12,611 nt of DNA from an uncultured Burkholderiales bacterium (GCA_937925755.1 CALAMX010000017.1:1-12611); one strand, 5' to 3'; positions 1 through 8,000 are shown, counted from the first letter of the stretch. Translations and numbers: made by a program. Notes: a model not told the origin generated them from the sequence alone.

Positions 1-386
1 TCGAGCTTGGCCAGGTCGGCGGCGAAGGCCTTGGGCGAAAAGACCCAGCCGGAGAGCATCAGGTTCGCCAACACCGCTGCCAGCACCACGGCCAGGGCCA
101 CCGGCAGCAACACGAGCATCGCCTCCCAGCCGCTCAGGGCCAGCATTTCCAGCATGCGGGCGGGGTCTGTGGCCTCGGCTCGGCCAAAGCGCACGCCGTT
201 TTGCATCACGCGCTCGAGGGTGTCGAACATGAACATCCCGGCGAAGGCGAGTGTGCCGGCGCTGGCCAAGAGAACGGCAAAGGTGGTCAGCTCGCGCGAG
301 CGGGGGACACGACCCTCGGCGCGCGCCTTTTCGAGCTTTCGCGCCGACGCAGGTTCGGTGCGTTCGAGATCGCTGTCTTCCGCCAT
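1..386 (-). CDS. flhB: Flagellar biosynthesis protein FlhB, N-terminal part (runs off left edge)
   Basis: FlhB is an inner-membrane component of the flagellar type III export gate and, with its cytoplasmic domain, switches export from rod/hook substrates to filament substrates. Reading the minus strand from an ATG at 386-384 gives 128 complete codons with no stop. The N-terminus MAEDSDLERTEPASARKLEK and the following AREEGRVPRSREL are the family's conserved charged cytoplasmic start. A hydrophobic segment follows at about residues 34-54 and another at about 89-112, then SGWVFSPKAFAADLAKL, matching the FlhB region before the third membrane segment. The autocleavage motif NPTH and most of the protein lie beyond the window. 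The start is firm because the protein begins exactly as family members do. The ribosome-binding site is only a G-rich stretch next to the ATG. It lies 24 bases after the cysteine-rich ORF, so read-through from the rnf block is possible. Confidence 0.93.
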   Translation of the reverse strand, partial: MAEDSDLERTEPASARKLEKARAEGRVPRSRELTTFAVLLASAGTLAFAGMFMFDTLERVMQNGVRFGRAEATDPARMLEMLALSGWEAMLVLLPVALAVVLAAVLANLMLSGWVFSPKAFAADLAKL

Positions 387-393
387 CCCCGTG

Positions 394-409
394 CCCGGCC
401 GCGGCCGGG
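394..409. repeat. Perfect 16-bp GC palindrome between the Cys-rich ORF and flhB
   Basis: CCCGGCCGCGGCCGGG is perfectly self-complementary and fills most of the 24-base gap between the stop of the small ORF (411-413) and the flhB ATG (384-386). As RNA it could fold into a six-base-pair hairpin with a four-base loop just upstream of the flhB start. There is no T-run after it in the direction of transcription, so it is not a convincing intrinsic terminator. It could affect flhB translation or transcript processing, or could be chance in GC-rich DNA. Confidence 0.45.
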
Positions 410-410
410 A

Positions 411-650
411 TCAAGGTCTTGTAAATCCTTGAGAGTTTAGCATGCCCGCGCATGGTGCACGCGGCTCGTGGTGGTGCGTGGCACCGCCGCACGACCCGGC
501 GCAGCCGCTCGCACAGCCGCAGCAGACGTCCTCCCGGTAGGGCCCCAACTGCGGATGCCGCTGGGCGAAGCGCCGGTAGAGGCCTTGCACGCCGATCCAG
601 GCGAGCAGCAGCAGGAAGATGAGCACTGTCGCCAGTAGATAGGCCCTCAT
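411..650 (-). CDS. Small membrane-anchored cysteine-rich protein coupled to rnfA
   Basis: This 79-residue protein is not a family I recognise. Its ATG (650-648) overlaps the rnfA stop (649-647) in an ATGA arrangement, which implies translational coupling. Residues 3-24 form one strongly hydrophobic segment (AYLLATVLIFLLLLAWIGV...), followed by a basic stretch (YRRFAQRH), placing the C-terminus in the cytoplasm by the positive-inside rule. A compact cysteine cluster follows: C43, C44, C46, C50 and C54 in DVCCGCASGCAGSCGG, then a His triplet (59-61) and C67. The layout (one membrane helix, then a Gly/Cys-rich tail) recalls NqrM, the maturation factor for the Fe-S site of Na+-NQR, and FeoB-associated Cys-rich proteins, but the motif matches neither well enough for assignment. 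RnfA and RnfE form the same type of intramembrane Fe-S site as NqrD and NqrE, so an Rnf assembly role is an attractive inference. It could instead be an electron carrier or metal-binding peptide. Confidence 0.72.
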   Translation of the reverse strand: MRAYLLATVLIFLLLLAWIGVQGLYRRFAQRHPQLGPYREDVCCGCASGCAGSCGGATHHHEPRAPCAGMLNSQGFTRP

Positions 651-1234
651 TCGCCCGCACCCAGTCCGGTGAAACCCATGAAGGTGAGCGACAGCAGCCC
701 GGCCAGGATCAGCGCCAGCGCCGCGCCCTGCACGGGGTCGGGCACGGCGGCCAGGCGCAGCCGCTCGCGCAGCCCCGCCATCAATACCAGGGCGAGGGTG
801 AAGCCGGCACCGGCGCCGCTGGCGAAGGTGAGCGACTGGATGAGGCTGTATTCGCGCGCGGTCTGGAACAGCGCCACGCCTAGGATGGCGCAGTTGGTGG
901 TGATCAGCGGCAGGTAGATGCCCAGGGCGCGGAACAGGGTCGGGCTGTATTTCTTCAGCACCATCTCCACCAGTTGCACCGCCGAGGCGATCACGGCGAT
1001 GTAGGCGATCAAGCGCAGGAATTCCAATCCCAGCCAGGTGAGCAGGGCATTGAGCCCATAGGCGCACAGGCTCGCCACCAGCATCACGAAGGTGGTGGCC
1101 GCCCCCATGGGCGCGGCGGTGGCAAGCCGAGCGGAGACCCCCAGGAAAGGGCAAAGCCCCAGGAACATCGCCAGGACGAAGTTGTTGGCGAGTACCGTGG
1201 TCAGAAAGAGCTGGGTGAGCGGGAGGTCAGCCAT
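647..1234 (-). CDS. rnfA: Ion-translocating oxidoreductase complex subunit RnfA
   Basis: RnfA is a six-helix inner-membrane subunit that pairs with RnfE in inverted topology; together they hold an intramembrane [2Fe-2S] centre that passes electrons across the membrane. The 195-residue product matches the family length (E. coli RsxA is about 193). Both diagnostic cysteine motifs are present: LGLCPFLGVS with C28 and LPLITTNCAILGVALF with C115. The start ATG at 1234 lies seven bases after the rnfE stop, with AGG a few bases upstream as a modest ribosome-binding site, and the N-terminus (LTQLFLTTVLANNFVLA) matches the family. The stop overlaps the ATG of the downstream cysteine-rich ORF. Homology to NqrE means Na+-NQR must be considered, but the polyferredoxin RnfB and the absence of NqrF and NqrA make this Rnf. 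Confidence 0.96.
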   Translation of the reverse strand: MADLPLTQLFLTTVLANNFVLAMFLGLCPFLGVSARLATAAPMGAATTFVMLVASLCAYGLNALLTWLGLEFLRLIAYIAVIASAVQLVEMVLKKYSPTLFRALGIYLPLITTNCAILGVALFQTAREYSLIQSLTFASGAGAGFTLALVLMAGLRERLRLAAVPDPVQGAALALILAGLLSLTFMGFTGLGAGE

Positions 1235-1241
1235 GCGCCTG

Positions 1242-1874
1242 TCACCGGGCCGGTTGCAGGCGACCCTGCCGTTTCTTGAGCCAGTTGAACAGCAGCAGCC
1301 AACCGCCCAGGACGAAGAACCCGCCGGGCGGCTGCACCATCACCCCCCAAGGCTGGAAGTCGGCGCCGAACAGCGCGAGTCCGAACAGCCGCCCGGCGCC
1401 GAGAATCTCGCGCACCGAACCCAGGGCGAGTAGGCCGATGGCGAAGCCCAGACCCATGCCCAGGGCGTTGAGCACGGCCGGCAGGGGCGGGTTCTTCGAG
1501 GCATGCGCCTCGGCACGGCCGAGGATGATGCAGTTGACGACGATCAGCTGGATGAAGGCGCCCAGGGCCGTGTAGAGCTGGAGGCTCAGCGCCTGGATCA
1601 GATAGTCCACCACGGTGACGAAGCTGGCGATGATGACGATGTAGGTGGCGATGCGCACCTCGCGCGGTACCCAGTGCCGCAGCAGGGAGACCAGCAGCGC
1701 CGAGCCGGTGAGCACGAAGGTGGTGGCGAGCCCCATGGCCAGGGCATTGACCGCCGACACCGTCACCGCCATGACCGGACACATGCCCAAGATCATGACG
1801 AAGACCGGGTTCTGGCGCCAGATCCCCTCCAGGAACTCCTCCAGCGGCGTGGGACGTGGGGGCTGTGCGTTCAT
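1242..1874 (-). CDS. rnfE: Ion-translocating oxidoreductase complex subunit RnfE
   Basis: RnfE is the polytopic membrane partner of RnfA, homologous to NqrD, contributing half the ligands of the shared intramembrane Fe-S centre. The 210-residue protein opens with PLEEFLEGIWRQNPVFVMIL, a typical RnfE start, and carries ILGMCPVMAVT (C32) and IQLIVVNCIILGRAEA (C115), the two motifs that distinguish RnfE from RnfA. The C-terminal region contains SVREILGAGRLFG, also typical. Its ATG (1874-1872) overlaps the rnfG stop (1873-1871) as ATGA. Length is close to the family norm and no key residue is missing. Confidence 0.96.
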   Translation of the reverse strand: MNAQPPRPTPLEEFLEGIWRQNPVFVMILGMCPVMAVTVSAVNALAMGLATTFVLTGSALLVSLLRHWVPREVRIATYIVIIASFVTVVDYLIQALSLQLYTALGAFIQLIVVNCIILGRAEAHASKNPPLPAVLNALGMGLGFAIGLLALGSVREILGAGRLFGLALFGADFQPWGVMVQPPGGFFVLGGWLLLFNWLKKRQGRLQPAR

Positions 1875-2557
1875 GTGCCGTCCTTCCCTGCGTCTTGGCG
1901 CAGTGCTTCCAGGTGGGCGGCGAGCAGGGGTAGCAGCCGCTGGGCGCTGGCGTTGACCGCCTTGCCCACCGCCCGGCTGGTGACGGTGGCCCCGGCGATA
2001 GCGTCGATCTCCCAGGGCGCGCGCTTGGCTCCGTGCCGCACCACGCGGATCGGGTTGGCCAGGGCCGTGCGCTGGGCGTTCAGGCGCGCGTCCAGGGCCC
2101 GGAAGTTGGCCTGGAAGGCGGTGTCATGCATGACCTTGTCACCAATGCCCGGCGTCTCCTTGTGCGCCACCACGGTCAGCCCCGTGATCGCCTCGCGCGC
2201 GGGGTCATAGGCATAGAGCACGCGCACCTCTCCGGCATAGCCGTGGGCGGCGGCCTCGGCGGCGATACCCAGCAGGCGGCCGCGGGCGTCATAGGCGGCG
2301 TAGAAGCGCTCCCCCGCCGCTGCGGGTGCGCCCTCCGCCGGGACGATGCCGGCCTGGGTCGCCACGAAGGCGCGCATGCGCACCGCTCCCGGCACGGTTT
2401 GCAACACCGCGCGCTCCAAGGCCTGGCGCCGGTTGGCCTCGACCGCGGCGAGCGTGCCCTGGTAGGCGGCCACCACCAGGGCGCCGCAGACGGCGGCGAC
2501 CAGCCCCAGGGTGCGGACCATGGCCAGACCGGTGGTGGGCATCGGTGGCGTGCTCAT
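1871..2557 (-). CDS. rnfG: Ion-translocating oxidoreductase complex subunit RnfG (covalent FMN)
   Basis: RnfG has one N-terminal membrane helix and an outward-facing FMN-binding domain whose flavin is attached to a threonine by ApbE. The 228-residue product has a hydrophobic segment at about residues 16-36, then a soluble domain with VVAHKETPGIGDKV (about 130-142), the conserved substrate-loop motif of RnfG/NqrC proteins. The flavinylation motif is DAIAGAT (185-191), with T191 as the expected acceptor. The residue before GAT is Ala, where the general motif has Ser or Thr. The start ATG at 2557-2555 overlaps the rnfD stop (2556-2554); the reading frame stays open far upstream, but that part is antisense-like noise over rnfD. 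Overlap with rnfE downstream is again ATGA. Slightly longer than the E. coli homologue (about 206). Confidence 0.95.
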   Translation of the reverse strand: MSTPPMPTTGLAMVRTLGLVAAVCGALVVAAYQGTLAAVEANRRQALERAVLQTVPGAVRMRAFVATQAGIVPAEGAPAAAGERFYAAYDARGRLLGIAAEAAAHGYAGEVRVLYAYDPAREAITGLTVVAHKETPGIGDKVMHDTAFQANFRALDARLNAQRTALANPIRVVRHGAKRAPWEIDAIAGATVTSRAVGKAVNASAQRLLPLLAAHLEALRQDAGKDGT

Positions 2558-3591
2558 CGACCGCCTCCCGTGCCGAAGGCCCTGGGTGGGGTGTACTGGT
2601 CGATGAGCGGGGTCAGCGCGTTGCCGACCAGGATGGCGTACATGACCCCCTCCGGCAGACCCCCGAAATAACGGATCAGCACCGTCAGCACACCGATCAG
2701 CGCCCCGTAGAGCCAGACCCCGAGGGGCGTGACCGGCGAGGTCACCATGTCCGTGGCCATATACACCGCCCCCAGCATGAGGCCGCCGGAAAGCAACACG
2801 AACAGGGGCCCGGGATAGCGCTCGGGGGCCCACAGCTGAAACAGCCAGGCGGCGAGCGCCGCACTTGCCAGCACGGCGACGGGGATGCGCCAGTCGAGGT
2901 AGCGGCGCGCGGCGAGATAGAGCCCACCCAGGAGGATCAGCACGGCGCCCGTCTCGCCGGTCGAGCCGGCCACGCTGCCGGCGAGGAAGTCCGTGGCCGG
3001 GGTGAGCACCCCGTCGTACTTCCAGCGCGCCAGCGGGGTGGCCCCGGTGAAGCCGTCGACTGCCGCCTGGGCCCAGGCGCTCACCTCCGGCGGCTGCATC
3101 AGCGGCGGGGTCAGGGTGGATGGGATGAACTCGGCGAAGCGGCCCGGCGCGTAGGCCGGCACCCAGGCGGTGATGGCGGCCGGAAAGGCGGCCTGGACGA
3201 AGGCGCGGCCTACCAGAGCAGGGTTGAAGACATTGTGCCCCAGGCCGCCGAACAGGGCCTTGCCCAGGGCGATGGCGACGATGCCGGCCACCGCCCCCAT
3301 CCACAGCGGGAAGCCGGGCGGCAGGCTAAGGGCGAGCAGCACGCCGGTAATCGCCGCGCTCCAGTCCCCCAGCGTGCTCGCCTCGCCGCGTAGGCGATTG
3401 GCTAGCCGCTCGCTGGCCAGACACGCGACGCTGACGGTGACGATCAGGGCGAGGGCGGAGAGTCCGTATTGCCAGACCGCGAAGGCGCACACCGGCACCA
3501 GTGTCAGCAGCACGGCGCGCATGATCTGCTCGACCGTGCGCCCGGCCTTGATGTGGGGCGTAGTCCTCAGTTCGAGCCGGGTCGTATTCAT
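2554..3591 (-). CDS. rnfD: Ion-translocating oxidoreductase complex subunit RnfD (covalent FMN)
   Basis: RnfD is a polytopic inner-membrane subunit homologous to NqrB, carrying covalent FMN and proposed to take part in ion translocation. I chose the ATG at 3591-3589, giving 345 residues beginning MNTTRLELRTTPHIKAG, because it overlaps the rnfC stop (3590-3588) as ATGA like its neighbours; an in-frame ATG ten codons upstream (3621) lies inside rnfC and is less likely. The flavinylation motif DGFTGATPLA places the acceptor threonine at about residue 185. Other family features are LGHNVFNPALVGRAF (about 117-131), many hydrophobic segments, YMATDMVTSPVTPLG and a C-terminal RYFGGLPEGVMYAIL motif. 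Length agrees with the family (about 350). Confidence 0.95.
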   Translation of the reverse strand: MNTTRLELRTTPHIKAGRTVEQIMRAVLLTLVPVCAFAVWQYGLSALALIVTVSVACLASERLANRLRGEASTLGDWSAAITGVLLALSLPPGFPLWMGAVAGIVAIALGKALFGGLGHNVFNPALVGRAFVQAAFPAAITAWVPAYAPGRFAEFIPSTLTPPLMQPPEVSAWAQAAVDGFTGATPLARWKYDGVLTPATDFLAGSVAGSTGETGAVLILLGGLYLAARRYLDWRIPVAVLASAALAAWLFQLWAPERYPGPLFVLLSGGLMLGAVYMATDMVTSPVTPLGVWLYGALIGVLTVLIRYFGGLPEGVMYAILVGNALTPLIDQYTPPRAFGTGGGR

Positions 3592-4970
3592 GCGGCACGG
3601 CTGGCGCTGCGCTTGCGCCACACCCCCTTGGCCACGCGGAACTGCTGCACCAGCGGGATGTTCGCCGGGCAGACATAGCTACAACAGCCGCATTCGAAAC
3701 ATTGTTCGAGATGATAGTCGGCCACCATGGTTTCATACTCGCCACGCGCTGCGAGCAGGCCCAGCATGCAGGGGTTCAACCCCCGCGGGCAGACGCACAC
3801 GCATTCGCCGCAGCGGATGCAGGCGCGCACTGGGCGGGTCTCGAAGGCGAGCTCGCGCGGCGTGAGCACTAGCACCCCGGAGGTGCCCTTGGTGACCGGC
3901 ACGTCGAGCGAGGCCACGGCCGGGCCCATCATCGGCCCGCCCAGCACGACCTCACGCACACCGCCACGGGCGCCAACAAAGTCCAGCAGGTAGCGCATCG
4001 GTGTGCCCAGGGGGACGCGGTAGTTGCCAGGGCGCGCCACCCCGGGGCCGGCGACGGTGATCACCCGCTCGATCAGGCCCTCGCCCGCCGGCAACAACTG
4101 CCCCAGGGTGGCCAGGGTCATGACGTTGCTCACCAGCACACCCACTGCCGAGCTGCGCTGCCCAGCCGGGACTTCGCGCCCGGTCAGGGTGTAGATCAGG
4201 ATGTCGGCCGCCCCCTGCGGGTATTTCGTCGCCACGTCCTGCACCCGGACGCTGCCGTCGGCTGGCAGCGCCGCCGTGAGCGCGACGATGGCATCGGGCT
4301 TGTTGTCCTCCACGCCGATGATCGCCTGTCTGGCCCCACAGGCGCGCATGGCCAGCCGGATGCCGGCCATCACCGCCGCGGGCCACTCCAGCATCACCCG
4401 GTGGTCGCAAGTGAGGTAGGGCTCGCACTCGGCGCCGTTGACGATCAGGGTGTCGATCACCGCGTCCTCGGGTGGTGCCAGCTTGGCGTGCGCCGGGAAG
4501 GCGGCCCCACCCATGCCGGCGAGCCCGGTGTCCTGGATGGCCTGGATCAGGGCAGGGCCCGCAAGGCGCTCGACATCGCGCGGCGTGCGCCACAGCACAC
4601 GCTGGTCGGCTGCCTCCAGGGTGTGGATCACCACCGCCGTCACCATGCGGCCGTCGGCCAGCAGGTGCGGCTCGATGGCGCGCACGACGCCGGTGACTGG
4701 GGCATGCACCGGCAGGGAATAGAAGCCGTCGGCGCGGCCGATGGGTTCGCCGCGCACCACGGTCTGGCCCGGCCGGACGCTGGGGATCGCCGGTTTGCCG
4801 ATGTGCTGCAGCATGGGCACGATCAGCTCGGGCGCAAAGGGCAAGCGCTGGATGGGCAGGCCGGCGGTGTCCTTGTGCTCGGCCAGATGCAGGCCGCGTG
4901 GGAAAGAGGGACGACGCCGCAATAGCCGACCAAGGGCTGCGGAGGGAGCGGTGAAGCGGCTGGCGATCAT
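3588..4970 (-). CDS. rnfC: Ion-translocating oxidoreductase complex subunit RnfC (NADH/FMN and two 4Fe-4S)
   Basis: RnfC is the peripheral subunit that exchanges electrons with NAD(H). The 460-residue protein has an N-terminal barrel-sandwich region (about 30-100, including HKDTAGLPI and VHAPVTGVV), a flavin/NADH-binding domain with AGMGGAAFPAHAKL (151-164) and VNGAECEPYLTCDH (177-190), an SLBB-like part, and two [4Fe-4S] motifs: C384, C387, C390, C394 and C424, C427, C430, C434. It lacks the long Ala/Lys-rich C-terminal extension that brings E. coli RsxC to about 740 residues and is near the size of clostridial RnfC. The ATG (4970-4968) is preceded by only a weak GAG and overlaps the stop of a 20-codon frame described separately. 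It begins 73 bases after nifJ, so co-transcription with nifJ is likely. Confidence 0.96.
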   Translation of the reverse strand: MIASRFTAPSAALGRLLRRRPSFPRGLHLAEHKDTAGLPIQRLPFAPELIVPMLQHIGKPAIPSVRPGQTVVRGEPIGRADGFYSLPVHAPVTGVVRAIEPHLLADGRMVTAVVIHTLEAADQRVLWRTPRDVERLAGPALIQAIQDTGLAGMGGAAFPAHAKLAPPEDAVIDTLIVNGAECEPYLTCDHRVMLEWPAAVMAGIRLAMRACGARQAIIGVEDNKPDAIVALTAALPADGSVRVQDVATKYPQGAADILIYTLTGREVPAGQRSSAVGVLVSNVMTLATLGQLLPAGEGLIERVITVAGPGVARPGNYRVPLGTPMRYLLDFVGARGGVREVVLGGPMMGPAVASLDVPVTKGTSGVLVLTPRELAFETRPVRACIRCGECVCVCPRGLNPCMLGLLAARGEYETMVADYHLEQCFECGCCSYVCPANIPLVQQFRVAKGVWRKRSASRAA

Positions 4971-5029
4971 GGCTCGTCGGTTGGGCGTTTCGGCAGGGAC
5001 GCACAGGGAGCCTCGCGGGCCGTGGTCAT
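4967..5029 (-). other. Possible 20-codon leader ORF overlapping the rnfC start
   Basis: In the 73-base gap between nifJ and rnfC a minus-strand ATG at 5029-5027 follows a purine-rich GAGGGCAAGGGG, a much better ribosome-binding site than the one in front of rnfC. It reads 20 codons and its TGA (4969-4967) overlaps the rnfC ATG (4970-4968) as ATGA, the same geometry used inside the operon. It may be a short translated leader that feeds ribosomes to rnfC. The peptide (starting MTTAREAPCASLPK) resembles nothing I know, and chance is a fair alternative. Confidence 0.3.
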
Positions 5030-5043
5030 CCCCTTGCCCTCGC

Positions 5044-8000
5044 CTAGTTGTACTTTGCCGCCCGCGCGATCAGCCGCTCGATGTCCGGCTCGCTCATGTC
5101 CCAGGGTGTGCCCGGATGGATGCAGCCGGCGGTGCACTTCTCCGCCGCCCGGACGATGTCGCGGTAGGGGCCGCCGCGCGGGTCGAGGACGATGGTCTGG
5201 TGGTTTTCGTTGTAGCCGAAGATCTTCGGGTTGATCTTGATGCACTCGCCACAGGCGGTGCACTCGGGGGTGTCCACCCACACCGGCTCGTAGCCCTCCG
5301 CCAACGCGGCAGGCGGCGCTGGGGTGGTTGCCACTGCAGCCGGGGCAGGGGCCGCCGCGACGGGCTGACCGGCGCCCAAGGCGGCCAGACTGGCGGTAAG
5401 CTGGGCAAGCAGCTCGGCGCGCGCCTGCGCGGCGATTGCTTCGGTGTCCACCGGCGGGCGGTCGAGGCCGGCCAGCCCCTTCAACTGCCGCCAGAACTGC
5501 AGCCGCTCGGCGCTGGCGCGCGCGAGCTCGGCCGAGACCAGCACCCGCATCAGGCGGTTTTCCCGATCCACGCCCCAGATGTAGGGATAACGCCCCTCGC
5601 GCGCCTCGGGCGGCAGAGCGAGATATTCCGCCAGCGGCAGCATGGCGTCGTTCCAGGTGTCGGGCGGAGCCGTGCGGAAATGCTTGGCGAAGCGGCCCTC
5701 GGTCATGGCGAAATCGGCGAAGGTGAACGGCAAGGTCATCTTCTGCTCGGCACCGTTCTCGTCCAGGTAGGTCAGGGTGTACTCGGGCCAGTCCGCCTCC
5801 AGGGCGGGGTTGCCCTCCAGGTCCAGGCACTGGGCGATGGTCTCGCCCCGGTCCGGGTCGTAGTGCAGCAGGGGATAGGCGCGTGACTCCACCGCCATGC
5901 GCGACTGCTCCACCGAGCGGTCGTCGCCCACGCCGTGCTCCACCGGACAGCAAGAGTAGATGTTGAACAGCGCTGGTCGACGGCTGTTGAGCCCGTCGAT
6001 GTAGCCTTCGAGCAGGTGGGTGGTATGGGCGATGCTGCCCTGCAGCACATAGGCGCCGCGATGGGCGATGCCGATCAGCCCCACCTCTTTGCGCAGCTCC
6101 TGTTTGCCGCGTTGCGCCTCGCCCCAGGGCGCCATGTCGGCGACCTGGCCGGCGAAGCTGGCGGTGGAGGCCTGGCCGCCGGTGTTGGAATAGGCCTGGG
6201 TGTCCACCACGAGGATCTTCACCGGCTTGCCGGTCATCAGCGCGCGCGACAGGTTCTGAAAGCCGATGTCGTACATCGCGCCATCGCCGCCCAGGGCGAC
6301 CACCGGCGGACACAGCCGCCACTCCTCGTCGCTGAAGTCCTGCCAGCCGAAGCGTGCGAAGCGCTCATCGTGCACGGCCGGGTTGTAGCCCTCCGTGAGT
6401 TCGATCTCGGCCTGGCGCACCGCGCGGAAGCCCTCGGCCATGCGCGCCATGTGCCCCTCGAATACCCCCAGGGCGACCGAGGGGGCATCCTGGAAGAGGT
6501 GGTTCGCCCAGGGGAAGGGATAGGGGTTGTAGGGATAGGTCGAGCCCCACACCGAGGTGCAACCGGTGGCGTTGACCAGCCCCAGCTCGGCGCGGCCGCG
6601 TCGGGTCGGCCCCTCGACATAGCGCCAGCGCAGATCCCTGAGCCGATCCAGGAGCCGGCTCACCCAGGTCAGCCATTGCGGGTCGATCGGCTGACCCTCA
6701 TGCTGGGCCAGCAGGCTCTCGGAGAGCTTGGCCAGGGTCAGGTCCTCGCCGCGGTGCGCCGCCACCGCCGCCTGCACCGCCTCGGGGTCGTCGATTTCCA
6801 AAGCTTCGGTGAGCTTCAGGCGGACGTGCTTTTCCAACCGGTCGATCAGGTCGTCGAGCTTGGCCACGAAGGCCTCAACGCGCGGCTGCATGAGGGCGGT
6901 GACGGTGGCGGTGAACAGGTGGATGGCAGTCTTTTCGCCACAGCCCATGCAGGCCCCGTCGCCGCCGGTCATCGAGGCATAGTTCTTCTTGTCCAACAGC
7001 AGGGTAGTGAGCGCCCCGATCTTCTCGTCCAGGTTGTCGATGCGGATGAACTCGCGCGGCGTGTTGGGCAGATCCAGCCAGAAGGCCCAGTCGCGCCTGA
7101 GCCGCGCCACACTCGCCTCGGTCTGCGTGACCATGTGCAGGGCGTCGTCGTCGCACACCTCGACACACAGCCGGCAGCCCTTGCAGGTGTAAGGGTTGAC
7201 GGTGATCGACAGCAGCCCGCCGCTGCCCTTTGCCCGCCTCTCGCGCGTGCTCCAGTAGGGCTTGGTGACGGCGAATTTGAAGCCGCCCAGCGCTTCGCGC
7301 AGCAGTTCGAACTCGGCCTCCAGCGCGGCCCGCGCCTCGCCCTGGGCTGGGTCTTCCGCCAGTGTCTCGGCGATGGCCGCCTCCAGCAGGACGCGCACGT
7401 CCACGCCCTCGCGCTCGATGGCGGCGCGCAGCTTCCGCTCCACCGTGCGCACGGCGCGGCGCAGGAAGCGGGTGGGTCGGCCGCTCGTCTCGATGCGCTT
7501 GATCGCGGTGGCGAGGATGTCGGCCGGCGTGCTCACCAGGCCCGGAATGGCCGAATCGGGGCAAGCGGTGTAGCACTCGCCGCAGGCGGTGCAGTTCTCT
7601 GGCACCCACTCCGGATGCTCGTAGCGGATCTGGGTCATGTCGCGGAAGATGCCGGAGATCGCCGGCATCAGCGACAACCCCATGAAGGGGTCGGCCAGGT
7701 TGTCCGACCCCTGTCCGCTCGCATAGAAACTAGCGGTGGCCTGCCAGAAGCGGTGGATGTCGGCGGCGCGGTTGGGCAGCCGGGCATCGGCCTCAGGCAG
7801 GCGTGCGAGCAGCGCCGGCAGGGGCGCGACCGTCGTCGCCTGCGGGCGGGCGCCGACCTTTTTGGCGGTCTCCGGGATCTCGGTGAGCTCTAGATAACCG
7901 CGCTTGACCACGCGCAGGTTGTCGTCCACCACGCGCCGCCCCTTCTTGCCAAACTTCTCCTCGAGCTGCCGCTCGATGGCGCGAAACAGCGCCTCTTCGT

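Noticed and set aside
411..650. Direct assignment of the small Cys-rich ORF as NqrM
   Set aside because: The cysteine pattern (CCGCxxxCxxxC) does not match the NqrM pattern I know; only the size and topology are similar.
2558..3304. Upstream extension of the rnfG frame to about 477 codons
   Set aside because: The extension is in another frame over rnfD and is Arg/Gly/His-rich noise. The RnfG product starts properly at the ATGA overlap at 2557.
2326..3393. 355-codon plus-strand open frame opposite rnfD and rnfG
   Set aside because: Arg/Pro/Gly-rich composition, no motif, opposite firmly identified membrane proteins.
647..4970. Na+-translocating NADH:quinone reductase (nqr) operon
   Set aside because: RnfC has two 4Fe-4S motifs at its C-terminus, RnfB is a polyferredoxin, and no NqrF-like flavoprotein is present.
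5935..7893. 652-codon plus-strand open frame antisense to nifJ
   Set aside because: It lies wholly opposite nifJ, which has clear motifs throughout. Its Gly/His/Arg-rich composition with no recognisable domain is typical of antisense frames in GC-rich genes.
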